Source: Pseudomonadota bacterium (GTDB lineage: Bacteria; Pseudomonadota; Gammaproteobacteria; Burkholderiales; Burkholderiaceae_C). From it: a stretch of 64,000 bases of DNA. A program made the position numbers and the translations under genes. The stretch's first letter is position 1. The number at the start of each line of letters is the position of its first letter. Positions 1 to 8,219 of the stretch are shown piece by piece. The stretch lies in assembly GCA_021819435.1 (NCBI GenBank), contig JAKARB010000009.1, forward strand, positions 124,001 through 188,000. The letters run 5' to 3'. Under the pieces are notes generated by a model. It had not been told where the DNA came from. It did no database searches and saw nothing but the letters and a program-made list of their open reading frames with translations.

Positions 1-1298
1 ACGACGGGCGGCTGGCGCTTCACTGCCATCAAGGCACCATGGCGCAGCACGTTGATGATGGCGCCACCGGCCAGCTCATGGCGCTCGGCCAGCGCCTTGA
101 AATCGACGTCCGCAGCCAGGTCGAAGCCGGGGCTGGCGAAGCTCTCGCGCCACAAGCGCAGCCTCGCGGCGGCATCGGGCATGGGAAATTGGATGGACGA
201 TTGGAAGCGGCGCGCGAAGGCCTCGTCCATGTGCGATGACTGGTTCGTGGCGAGGATGGTCAGGCCCGAATGGCTCTCCAGGCGCTGCAACAGGTAAGCG
301 ATCTGCTGGTTGACGGCGTGGTCATTGGATGAGCGCGCCTCATTGCGCTTGCCGAACAGGGCCTCGGCCTCGTCGAAGAACAGGATCCAGTTCTGCCCTT
401 CGGCCTGGTCAAACAGCGCGGCCAGGTTCTTTTCGGTCTCCCCGATCCATTTCGAAACCACACGAGACAGGTCGACGCGGTACACAGGCACTTGGTGACG
501 CTTGCCCAGCAGGCAGGCCGTGAGCGTCTTGCCCGTGCCGGGCAGGCCATGAAACAAGGCCCTGTAGCCCGGCTTGAGCCGCCGCTCAAGGCCCCAGCCC
601 TTCATCAGCTTGGGGCCGTGCTCCAGCCACAGGCCCATCACCTCGATTTGCTTGAGCGTGGTGGCATCGAGGACCAGGTCCTCCCAGTCCAAGGAAGTGG
701 TGATCGGGCTGGCAGGAAAGTCAGGCGATGCGGCAACCAGGTGGGCATCACCATGCAAGATCTGATTGAGCATGCGGGCCGACACACGCAAGGTCCCAGA
801 CAGCGGCGGCTCGTCGGCATGCCGCTGCACGATTTGCACCACCCCTTCGCGTTGCAGTGCGTGCCCTGGCTGGAACAGCCCATCGAGCTCGATGCGCCGC
901 TGGCAGTCGCTTCCGGCCAGCAGGAACATCGCCGTCTCGGCGGTGGGCAGGAACCCCGCATGCGACTGGCCGAGCACGCCGCCGAACTCGGTGAACCTGC
1001 GCCCCGTGGCGCGGTTGTTCAACAGGAAGGCATCCAGCCGCTCAGGGGCGATGTAGGGCGACAACGCCAAGATCAGCACCAGCCGCGCCGGCATCTTGAG
1101 ACCCAGGCGCAGCACCAATCCGGCATAAGCGCCGTCGCTTGCATGCAGCGCCGGTGGTTCGGGCAAGGGGGCATCGACCGGACCGGCTTCGTCGGTGTAG
1201 GCCGCGAAGCGCACGGCCATGACCGCCTCCATCCACGCCAGCTCGCGATTCAGCGTCAAGCCGTTTTTCTGAGAAGCAAGATCGGGGGCACTTGCCAT
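1..1298 (-). CDS. AAA+ ATPase of an extracellular contractile injection system (Afp15-like), 3' end outside window
   Basis: 432 codons are visible and the frame is still open at the left edge, so the C-terminus is missing. The AAA+ core is clear: Walker A GLPGTGKT (Lys257), Walker B ILFFDEAEALF (Asp309-Glu310), a sensor-1-like ILATNQ and an arginine-finger-like ARRF, then GGAIINVLRHGAL near the edge. The first ~220 residues are a family-specific domain without the ATPase motifs. The ATG at 1298 lies 8 bases after the stop of the tape-measure gene; a nearby ATG at 1303 is out of frame. In Afp/PVC-type clusters this ATPase directly follows the tape-measure gene and is thought to act in particle assembly or maturation. 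Pairing with a recognisable tape-measure protein makes the eCIS call much safer than the ATPase alone, which could otherwise be read as a generic AAA protease-like ATPase. Confidence 0.85.
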   Translation of the reverse strand, partial: MASAPDLASQKNGLTLNRELAWMEAVMAVRFAAYTDEAGPVDAPLPEPPALHASDGAYAGLVLRLGLKMPARLVLILALSPYIAPERLDAFLLNNRATGRRFTEFGGVLGQSHAGFLPTAETAMFLLAGSDCQRRIELDGLFQPGHALQREGVVQIVQRHADEPPLSGTLRVSARMLNQILHGDAHLVAASPDFPASPITTSLDWEDLVLDATTLKQIEVMGLWLEHGPKLMKGWGLERRLKPGYRALFHGLPGTGKTLTACLLGKRHQVPVYRVDLSRVVSKWIGETEKNLAALFDQAEGQNWILFFDEAEALFGKRNEARSSNDHAVNQQIAYLLQRLESHSGLTILATNQSSHMDEAFARRFQSSIQFPMPDAAARLRLWRESFASPGFDLAADVDFKALAERHELAGGAIINVLRHGALMAVKRQPPV

Positions 1299-1306
1299 GG
1301 CATGGT

Positions 1307-4096
1307 TCACCAGGTCACGTGGATCGGATGGGACATCCAGGGATGGTAGATCATGGAGAACGGCCAGGGGCATTGGTTCAGCAACACATCGACCGTCTTG
1401 CGCTGCACGTGCAGATGCCAGTTCTCACCCTTGCGCGACAGTTTCCCCTCGCGCACCAAAAAGGTCTCTCGCAACACAGGCGGGGTCGTGTTGCGAAGCG
1501 CCGACCAATTCTCGGTCACCGCCTGCATGAGGCCGTCACAGATGGCCAGTTCATCGGCCGTGGCCTCGTGCTCACGCGCCACGGGTTGCGAAAGCGGCAA
1601 GCCAGCCAACAGCTTGTTGAGCAGCAGCAAGGGCTCGGGCTGGTCCAGCCGGCCATCGCAGAGGTACTGCAGCAAATGGCAGGCACGCGAGGCATCTCTT
1701 TCGCCTTGGACCCGCAACACGCCCTGCTCATCGGGTCTCAGCAAGCCGAGGCGCTCGAACAGCGTGGGCAGGAAGGGCTGAAACAACACCAGCCCCGCAT
1801 TGCCCACATGGTGCGCATGCGCGGTTTCTTCCGCGCGCGCGGGCCGCCTGTTCGGGGCCTGTTTGGACTTCTCGCCATGAGACCGGGCTTCTTGCCGCAA
1901 CGCGGACACCAATGAACCATGCCCGCCCCTGAGCGCCAATTGGATGGCGCGTGCGCGCAGTTTTCCTGCTTGCCGCGTCCGGCCTGCGCTCCATCGCATC
2001 ATCAGCGTCTCGATCAGATCGGACAGCGCAGGTGGACGCGGGGCGGCCAGCAAGTCCAGCAGCTCGGCCCACATGGCCGGACCGATCTGGCGGCGCACAC
2101 CAAACGATGCCGTGTCACGCCAAGCCTGCAGCAGCAAAGGCAAGGCCATCCGCAGCGTCGGCGCCATCTCCGGCTGCCAGACCTGGATCACACGCAGCAA
2201 GACGGCGGGAGACAAACGCCGCGCCCACCTCGCATGCGCCTGAGGACGTCCACGCCTGTCTTCGAAGTAGCGCCGCGCGTGGTCGGCATCCGCATCCAGC
2301 AACGCCATCAGCAGCCGCACCTGCGAGGGGGGCAAGGGCACATCGTCATCCAGCAGGCCAAACAGGGCTGCGGAGGCATCGTCTCCCGCATGGGCAGGAG
2401 CACAGGCCGCGTCTTCGGGGTCCGCCGCCCGCTGTTGCGGCAGGCTCGGTGCGGGCGACGCCGTGAGCGCTGCTTCGGCCGCCATCAGCATCCAATCGAA
2501 ATGCCTGGCGTGCCCCATTTTGCGCAGGCTGCCCGCCTGACTGGCACGCAGCACCGCGCCCGCCGGATCCAGCTTGTCGAGCAAGCGCTTTTGCTGAGAC
2601 GGCTTGAGGCCCGCCATCACTCGGCGCAGGCGCGCACGCGCATGCTCGGCGTTGGCGCAATGCAGCAAGCGGCGGATTTGCACCGCCGGCATCTCCAGCA
2701 GGAACTCGGCAGGGCTGGGCTGCAAGGTCTGGGGCATGATCGCCACGCCGGTGTGCAACCACTGCCGCAAGTTCAAGTTGGGGTCGTCCGCTCGGCTTGC
2801 CAGCAAGGCGAGCCAATGCGCCTTGAGGACGTTTCGTCCATGACCACGCACTCGCCCTGAAACGAGCCCCCGGTCATCGGCCTGGCTCACCCATTGCAGC
2901 AAGCCAGCCCACAGCAACCAAGGTGCTTCACGCACCTTCGCGCCGGCACCCACCATGGCCATGTCACCCAACACGTCGTCGGCCTCCCGGGGCATGCGCT
3001 CGCGCAGGAGCCGCGTCAACAGGCCTGGCCCCATGGCCCTTGCGATGACATCGAGCCGGTCCAGGCGACCACTCATCCGGCGCACGAGCAACAACAAAGG
3101 CTCGAACCACCCCTTCACCGCGCAGTCCAGCGCACGGGCCAAGCCATCGTCCTGCCCGGAGGCAGATTCGGCTTCCTTGATGGGCCGATCCTGCGCACCG
3201 AGTTCTTCCACCAGTTGCGCCAGCGCAGCGGGCAGGGATGAGCGCAGGGCCGTGCGCGCCAAGGTCATGCTCACCGTTGCCGACAGCATCAGCAGCAGGT
3301 CTCGGTAATCCACGCCCGTTCGTTGCGCCTCCCGCTCCAGCAAATGCCCCAGGTAGCGGGCCCGATGGAACGAGGCACCGCCGTCATGCAGCAGGAACTC
3401 CAGCGTGGTGATCCAAAGCAGGCGGGAGAGTTCGGTTTGCCCCAAGGGCTTCGGCAGCGGCGCGTGGACATGCACGAGCAGCACGTCATCCAGCAGCGCC
3501 AGGATCACGGCGGCATCGTCGGGGGCCAAGGCACCCAGCAATGCATGCAAGCCCCTGGTGTCCGCTTGAAGCACCAGGCGCGTCAGCATGTGGCGATCAT
3601 GGGCATGCCGCCGCAGCCAGGCGATGAAAGCCGCCGGCTGCTGCATCACCACCTCGTGCAGCCTCGCTGCAGCATCGAAAGGCCTGCTCAAGCTGGCGAA
3701 CGCAACCCTGCCGGAAACCAGGTAGCTGGTCACCTGTTCGAGTTGCCAATCCAGTGGATCCAACAGGCGAGCATCCTGCGAAAACCCATGGCGAGCATCG
3801 TGCAAAGCCTTGACCAAGGCTTCGCTCAGCGCCTGTTCAAGGGCATGCAGCGCATCCTGCTCCAGGTGCTCAGGACTGAGCTTGCCCAGATCAAGGTCCA
3901 GCCGATCCATCCGCAGGTGGACGCCATCGGGCAGGGTCTTGTCGAGCACGCGCTCGATGACGCGAGGCATGAGCCGCCACCCCAGGGCTTCGAGCCGGGG
4001 CCGCATGGCATGGGCCAGGTCCGAGTCAGGCAGAACAGCCTGCACGTCCAGCTTGCCGATGAGGTGAAGGTCATGTCTCACGGGACTCGGATGCAT
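1307..4096 (-). CDS. Contractile injection system tape-measure protein (CIS_TMP family)
   Basis: 929 residues. Both ends match the eCIS tape-measure family as I know it. The N-terminus has a short beta-strand-like entry (HDLHLIGKLDV), then a helical segment ending in RMDRLDLDLGKLSPEHLE. The C-terminus has NAGLVLFQPFLPTLFERLGL, a HLLQYLCDG segment, LLLLNKLLAGLPLSQPV, and a closing tryptophan-rich block (WHLHVQRKTVDVLL, CPWPFSMIYHPWM). The middle ~600 residues are leucine/alanine-rich and helical, as expected for a protein that sets sheath-tube length. The ATG at 4096 gives a start exactly at the conserved N-terminus; no strong Shine-Dalgarno is visible. It is the first gene of its strand run here, followed 8 bases later by the AAA+ ATPase, so the baseplate, sheath and tube genes, if present, must lie to the left of the window or elsewhere. 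Confidence 0.85.
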   Translation of the reverse strand: MHPSPVRHDLHLIGKLDVQAVLPDSDLAHAMRPRLEALGWRLMPRVIERVLDKTLPDGVHLRMDRLDLDLGKLSPEHLEQDALHALEQALSEALVKALHDARHGFSQDARLLDPLDWQLEQVTSYLVSGRVAFASLSRPFDAAARLHEVVMQQPAAFIAWLRRHAHDRHMLTRLVLQADTRGLHALLGALAPDDAAVILALLDDVLLVHVHAPLPKPLGQTELSRLLWITTLEFLLHDGGASFHRARYLGHLLEREAQRTGVDYRDLLLMLSATVSMTLARTALRSSLPAALAQLVEELGAQDRPIKEAESASGQDDGLARALDCAVKGWFEPLLLLVRRMSGRLDRLDVIARAMGPGLLTRLLRERMPREADDVLGDMAMVGAGAKVREAPWLLWAGLLQWVSQADDRGLVSGRVRGHGRNVLKAHWLALLASRADDPNLNLRQWLHTGVAIMPQTLQPSPAEFLLEMPAVQIRRLLHCANAEHARARLRRVMAGLKPSQQKRLLDKLDPAGAVLRASQAGSLRKMGHARHFDWMLMAAEAALTASPAPSLPQQRAADPEDAACAPAHAGDDASAALFGLLDDDVPLPPSQVRLLMALLDADADHARRYFEDRRGRPQAHARWARRLSPAVLLRVIQVWQPEMAPTLRMALPLLLQAWRDTASFGVRRQIGPAMWAELLDLLAAPRPPALSDLIETLMMRWSAGRTRQAGKLRARAIQLALRGGHGSLVSALRQEARSHGEKSKQAPNRRPARAEETAHAHHVGNAGLVLFQPFLPTLFERLGLLRPDEQGVLRVQGERDASRACHLLQYLCDGRLDQPEPLLLLNKLLAGLPLSQPVAREHEATADELAICDGLMQAVTENWSALRNTTPPVLRETFLVREGKLSRKGENWHLHVQRKTVDVLLNQCPWPFSMIYHPWMSHPIHVTW

Positions 4097-4309
4097 CCAC
4101 GCCGATCACATTGGGCGACGCGGCACGCCGCATGAAGCTGGCGCGCGACGCCGAGGGGCCACACAGGCGTGGCTGGGGCAAAGCATACCGAAGTTGGCGG
4201 CAAGCACGACGCCGAGACCGGTTCCGCCCCGCCATGAATCGCACCCCGAGCTACCGGCCAGAACCTTGCCCCGAGGTTTCGGTGCGGACCAAAGCAACAG
4301 GCCCCGAAC

Positions 4310-5260
4310 TCAGGCGAATCCCCCCTGCGGCGCCAATTGCCCGACCAAGAAATCAACCATGGCCCTCAGCTTGGGCGGCACCACCCGTTGCGGCGGCCAC
4401 AAGGCCCAAGCCCGCGAGCCAAACGTGCCCTGGGGCGCCCACGCGGGCAAGGCTTCTCGCAAGCGCCCAGTCACCAGGTCATCGGCCACCACAAAGCGCG
4501 GCAGCAGCCCCAGCCCCATGTCGGCCAGGAGCAGGTCACGCACCACATCGCTGCTGTTGACAATGACCGGCCCTGACAGCTTGACGGTGCAGGCCTGCCC
4601 CTCGTGCCCCTTGGCGCGTCCAGCAAAGTGCCAAGTCATGGGCTGCCCAGGCTGGCTCACGCCGAAAGGCAGGCAAGGCAGATCTGCCAGCTGTTCTGGG
4701 TGAGACAGCCGCTTGCCGCGCAAGAAACGCGGCGTGGCACACAGCACGAAGTCAAAGGCGTGGATGGGCCGCCCAGCCAAAGCAACGGGTGGCTCATCGG
4801 TGAGCCGAATGGCCAGATCGAGCCCCTCCTCCCACAAGTCGACATGCCGATTGACCAGCAGGAGTTCAACCTGAATCTCTGGATGCTGGCGATGGAACAC
4901 GGGCAGCAGCGGCCCGAGCACATGCTTGCCGTATGACACCGAGGTGGTCATTCGCAGGCGCCCTGAGGGCCGGCTCGCCAGAGACGACAGCGAAGCCGAA
5001 GCATCTTCCATCGCCCGCACCATGGTGGCGGCGTGCTCGTACAAAACCCGCCCAGCCTCGGTGACAGTCATGCGCCGTGTGGTGCGGTGCAAGAGCGTGG
5101 CACCCAGGTTCCGCTCCAGGCGCTGCACCTGTTTGCTGACGGCCGATTTGCCCAACCCCAAAGCAGAGGCGGCGGCCGTGAAGCCGCTGGCCTCGACCAC
5201 CTTCACGAACACCAGCAAATCAGCCATGTGCTGGCTTTGCAGCAAGAAGGAATCTTCCAT
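4310..5260 (-). CDS. LysR-family transcriptional regulator
   Basis: 316 residues from the ATG at 5260, chosen because AGGG lies a few bases upstream; longer starts at 5284 and 5272 are possible. Residues ~12-70 form the winged helix-turn-helix (ADLLVFVKVVEASGFTAAAS, then GKSAVSKQVQRLE and LLHRTTRRMTVTEAG). The rest is the two-lobed periplasmic-binding-like effector domain (for example LDLAIRLTDEPPVALAGR and LGLLPRFVVADDL). The RTTR-MTVTEAG signature places it in the CrgA/DmlR-like branch common in Burkholderiales. It is divergent from two tautomerase genes, with a perfect dyad beside its own start, so it probably controls itself and that pair. The effector cannot be told from sequence. Confidence 0.92.
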   Translation of the reverse strand: MEDSFLLQSQHMADLLVFVKVVEASGFTAAASALGLGKSAVSKQVQRLERNLGATLLHRTTRRMTVTEAGRVLYEHAATMVRAMEDASASLSSLASRPSGRLRMTTSVSYGKHVLGPLLPVFHRQHPEIQVELLLVNRHVDLWEEGLDLAIRLTDEPPVALAGRPIHAFDFVLCATPRFLRGKRLSHPEQLADLPCLPFGVSQPGQPMTWHFAGRAKGHEGQACTVKLSGPVIVNSSDVVRDLLLADMGLGLLPRFVVADDLVTGRLREALPAWAPQGTFGSRAWALWPPQRVVPPKLRAMVDFLVGQLAPQGGFA

Positions 5261-5261
5261 T

Positions 5262-5278
5262 GTTTCCCTCATGGAAAC
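5262..5278. promoter_or_regulatory. Dyad in the lysR-tautomerase divergent region, likely LysR operator
   Basis: The sequence GTTTCC-N5-GGAAAC is a perfect inverted repeat immediately upstream of the lysR start. It resembles the T-N11-A type of LysR recognition site (TTTCC-N5-GGAAA). Its position overlapping the regulator's own leader fits autoregulation plus control of the divergent tautomerase genes. Binding is inferred. Confidence 0.5.
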
Positions 5279-5356
5279 GGTCAATTGGTTTCACAGCATA
5301 TTGTTCATTCTCTCAAATGCCAAGACGATGAATGCCTCATCACACAGGAGCCATCC

Positions 5357-5767
5357 ATGCCCCTTCTGACCCTTGACATCTGCAGCGCTCCCTTGACGCA
5401 GGACCAACGCAACCAACTGCAACGAGGCCTGACGCAACTGATGGCTTCCAGGCTGGGCAAAGTGGCACACCTGACCGTGGTGCAGTTGCGAGAGAGCTCA
5501 GACCGATCGCTGTGGTCGGTGGATGGCAAGCCCTTGGCCAACGATGAATGGGGCGCCAGCCTGCACGTGGCCATCACCGAAGGCACCAACACCCTGCCCC
5601 AGCACAGCGACTTTCTGGCGGCTGCCCATGAGCTGCTGCAAACGACCATGGGCCGCCCGCCATCGGCACCGCTCTACATCTTGCTGAACAACGTGCCTGC
5701 GGCACACTGGGGTTACGGCGGCCGCACGCAAGCCAGCCGACAGGTCGCTGCCGAACCGTCCCACTGA
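5357..5767 (+). CDS. Tautomerase-fold protein with N-terminal proline
   Basis: 136 residues. The ATG at 5357 is chosen because it puts a proline at position 2 (MPLLTLDIC), the catalytic base exposed by Met removal in the 4-oxalocrotonate tautomerase/MIF superfamily; an upstream in-frame extension from 5033 would hide it and runs antisense through lysR. The body contains two beta-alpha-beta-like halves (LTLDICSAPLTQDQRNQLQR, then SLHVAITEGTN and PLYILLNNVPAAHWGYGG), a length typical of fused two-half tautomerases. It is followed 12 bases later by a second tautomerase-fold gene and is divergent from a LysR regulator, so the three probably form a small inducible catabolic or detoxifying unit. 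The substrate is unknown. Confidence 0.8.
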   Translation: MPLLTLDICSAPLTQDQRNQLQRGLTQLMASRLGKVAHLTVVQLRESSDRSLWSVDGKPLANDEWGASLHVAITEGTNTLPQHSDFLAAAHELLQTTMGRPPSAPLYILLNNVPAAHWGYGGRTQASRQVAAEPSH

Positions 5768-5779
5768 GAACCACCCGCC

Positions 5780-6169
5780 ATGGCTCAAATCAAGATCTAC
5801 GCCCGACGCGGCCTGCTGCAGCAGGGGCAGCCCCTCATCTCTCAAGCCATTCACGCTGCCGTGGTGTCGGCGCTGCAATACCCGCCGGACAAGCGGTTCC
5901 ACCGCTTCTTTCCCATGGACGACAGCGACTTCATTCACCCTGAGGACCGCAGCGAGCGATACACCATCATCGAGGTGTCGATGTTTGAAGGCCGAAGCGA
6001 GGCCGCCAAGCGAGGTCTGATTCAAGCCTTGTTTGAGAACCTGAAGCACATGGCCGGCATCGAACCACAAGATGTGGAGATCACCCTGTTTGAGACGCCT
6101 CGCGTGAACTGGGGCATCCGGGGCATGAACGGTGAGGACTTGGCGCTGGGGTATGCGGTGAAGGTTTGA
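5780..6169 (+). CDS. Tautomerase family protein (Tautomerase_2-like), no N-terminal proline
   Basis: 129 residues. The conserved blocks RFFPMDDSDFIHPEDRSERY, IIEVSMFEGRS, GIEPQDVEITLFETPRVNWG and IRG identify the Tautomerase_2-like group. The mature N-terminus would be Ala (MAQIKIY), so the usual catalytic Pro-1 is absent; I recall close relatives also starting MAQIKIYG, so this is probably a trait of the subgroup rather than local damage, and the protein may have another activity. It is co-directional with the preceding tautomerase with a 12-base gap, suggesting one transcript and possibly a hetero-oligomer of an active and a proline-less subunit. That last point is inference. Confidence 0.82.
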   Translation: MAQIKIYARRGLLQQGQPLISQAIHAAVVSALQYPPDKRFHRFFPMDDSDFIHPEDRSERYTIIEVSMFEGRSEAAKRGLIQALFENLKHMAGIEPQDVEITLFETPRVNWGIRGMNGEDLALGYAVKV

Positions 6170-6276
6170 GGTGGTCGGGCCGGCTGCCTCTCCCCATCGA
6201 TTCATAGGTCCTTTGCGGTCAAGCTCGCGGTAGCATCATGTAAACAAATAGTGGGAGCAAACATGCCGATCCGCGA

Positions 6277-6690
6277 CTACCTCAGCCGTTCGCACAGCCT
6301 TTGCGAGGCCACGTTCGTGTCCTCGACGTAGGCATACAACCGGCGCGCGGCGCGTGCAGTGAACAGGTGGGCGAACAGCGCGGCCGCAGCTTCGTGGGCA
6401 TAGCCCTTCCCAAAGAAGGCCGGATTGAAGTTCCAGCCGACCGAGAAGGTGTCGTCCTCCGGATCGGCGAACAGATCGCCAATGAGCTTGCCGGATGCGC
6501 GCAGGCACACCGCGATGCTGTTTTCGTTCTGGCTGCGCGCGGCCGCATCCCGTTCGGCTGCCTGCATGTCTGCAAGGGCCTGCGACAAGAAGCAACTGGC
6601 GACGGGTTGGTGCAGGTATTCGAACAAATCTGCCGCATCTCGCGGCGTGAAAGACCTCAGAACGAGGCGGTCGGTCTCAATGCTTTCCAT
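6277..6690 (-). pseudogene. GNAT acetyltransferase (RimJ/RimL-like), C-terminally truncated
   Basis: 137 residues beginning MESIETDRLVLRSFTPRDAA, a typical RimJ/RimL start. The acetyl-CoA loop region is present as NPAFFGKGYAHEAAAALFAH, then YVEDTNVASQRLCERL. Relatives continue with G-M-R and about 30-40 more residues forming the last strands; here the frame stops two codons after that point (LCERLR-stop). The gene is therefore cut within the final conserved motif. It sits beside two other truncated genes, so loss of function by local decay is likely, although a shortened product could still fold. No downstream continuation in another frame was recognised before the tautomerase genes. Confidence 0.6.
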
Positions 6691-6754
6691 TTGCTGGAGG
6701 CGCGATGGAACGGGGCATCGACCAGTGCACGCAGGGTTTCACAAGGTGCAGGGT

Positions 6755-7111
6755 TCAAACCATGCGCGACAGCACATCGCTTTCACCACCCTTGTCAGTC
6801 AGGCGGTGTTTGAGCGCCCCTGCCACATGCAACACAACCAGCCCCAACAGGGTGTAGGCCGTGTAGGTGTGCAGCGCGTCAAAGACTTCAAACGCGGCAT
6901 CGTTCTTGGGCAGGACTTCCGGCAGGTGTCCAAAGAAGAAGAATGGGACACCATCGCTCTGCGTGTAGCTGGATGACATGGCATAGCCCAGCATCGGAAC
7001 CAACATCGTCAGCACCATGATGGCGCGATGAACGATTTTGGACAGGAGCTTCTCCCAGGGCTTCAGGTTGTTCGGTGCCGAGGGCAGCGTCGAGCGGTTG
7101 CCCCAGCGCAT
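6755..7111 (-). pseudogene. Cytochrome b561 fragment, N-terminal part missing
   Basis: About 118 residues from the ATG at 7111 (MRWGNRSTLPSAPNN). The sequence corresponds to the second half of a di-heme cytochrome b561: KPWEKLLSKIVHRAIMVLTM, a membrane helix with LGYAMSS, then LHTYTAYTLLGLVVLHVAGA ending ALKHRLTDKGGESDVLSRM. Similarity seems to begin around 7125. The first two membrane helices, including the usual NWHKS-type heme-ligand segment, are absent. Upstream of this point the minus frame is antisense to an MFS gene, so the 5' end and promoter have been lost. A functional membrane cytochrome is unlikely. Confidence 0.7.
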
Positions 7112-7739
7112 GGCCAAGTGGACCAGCGCAGAGGAACCCAAGGCCGTGGCCCCGCTCGGGCCTTCTCGCCAAACGGTCATCAGGCTAGCCACACTTTTTG
7201 CCGTGGACTCGTTCGCGGGAGGTCTTGTCGTCAACGCGCTGCTGGCGCTTTGGCTGTTCCAGCGCTTTGACATGTCAGTCGCTTCGGCAGGACAGTTCTT
7301 CTTCTGGTCCGGACTGTGCTCTGCCTCATCCCAACTCGCAGCGCCACGCCTGGCACGCCGAATCGGACTGGTCAACACCATGGTGTTTACGCACATCCCA
7401 GCGAGCATTTGTCTCATCACGGCCGCATTCGCCTCCAGCCTTCATGTTGCGCTGGCGTTGCTCATCGTCCGGTCGCTGCTGTCGCAGATGGATGTGCCGG
7501 CCCGCAGCGCGTTCGTGATGGCGGTAGTCACCCCTGGCGAGCGCGCTGCTGCGGCCAGCTTCACGCTGGTCCCCAAGAGCCTTGCTTCAGCGGCTGCACC
7601 AATCATTGGCGCGGCCTTTTTCGCATCGGGCATGCCGGCCGCCCCCTTGGTCCTGTGCGGATTTCTCAAGATCTCATACGATCTCGTTATCTGGCGAGCC
7701 TTCCGACATGACCACTGGGTCGGGCGCGAGCTAGGCTAG
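7110..7739 (+). pseudogene. MFS transporter fragment, N-terminal half missing
   Basis: About 209 residues from the ATG at 7110. The protein matches the C-terminal six-helix half of a major facilitator: a linker LGPSRQTVIRLATLFAVDSF, helices with LLALWLFQRFDMS and LARRIGLVNTMVFTHIPASI, then SLLSQMDVPARSAFVMAVV, a characteristic loop-helix of this MFS subgroup, and a final WRAFRHDH tail. The first six helices are absent. The 5' end abuts the truncated cytochrome b561 gene head to head; the two ATGs even overlap in one CATG. The simplest reading is that one deletion removed both divergent 5' ends. The product is probably non-functional. Confidence 0.7.
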
Positions 7740-8219
7740 CCGCGACCTCGACAAGCAGACTACGACTGTTTGAACAAGAGTCAAACTGCGCCAGAGTTTG
7801 GCACGAACCCGCCACTCATCAGCAAACGGACGCCGTTCGCGCAGGGCCGATGGTGCTCATCTCCACTGCCGTTGCCTGGTCCTCTGCCTGGATGCACATC
7901 GGTTTGTTGCGATCGGAGGCAATGAGCACGACCTATAGCTGTTGCCTGCAGATAGGCAGATCAGATCAGCCATAGGCCGTCGGGTTGCGTTACCCGTTTT
8001 TCGCTTCCGCAGGAATCAGTCTGCCGACGTTGTTCCGATTGCGGATCAGCGCTCCGCAATGACGGCCAGTGCGCATCGCCCCCTTACAAGCAGCCCGCGA
8101 AGAGCTAACTGTGGGCTAAGTGTTCCCAACCAACATATGCCTCGCAGGCGCAGCTTTGCGTCGTTTTTGACGTTCTCCCCGTCAGAGGAGGACCGCCTTC
8201 CTATACATAGGGTGACAGC
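7740..8219. other. 480-base region without a convincing gene
   Basis: No frame here shows a recognisable protein or good codon use; a plus-strand frame of 104 codons (7942-8256) overlaps the next gene and has no family signature. Two structures stand out. At 7981-8001, CGGGT-N6-ACCCG is followed by five T, a weak plus-strand terminator that could serve the truncated MFS gene. At 8038-8060, ATTGCGGA-N7-TCCGCAAT is a perfect 8-bp inverted repeat. The region is probably the remains of decayed sequence plus the upstream region of the following gene. Confidence 0.4.

Noticed and set aside
1-1298. Generic FtsH-like or proteasome-type AAA ATPase
   Set aside because: No membrane or protease domain is seen and the gene follows a CIS tape-measure gene, matching the eCIS ATPase.
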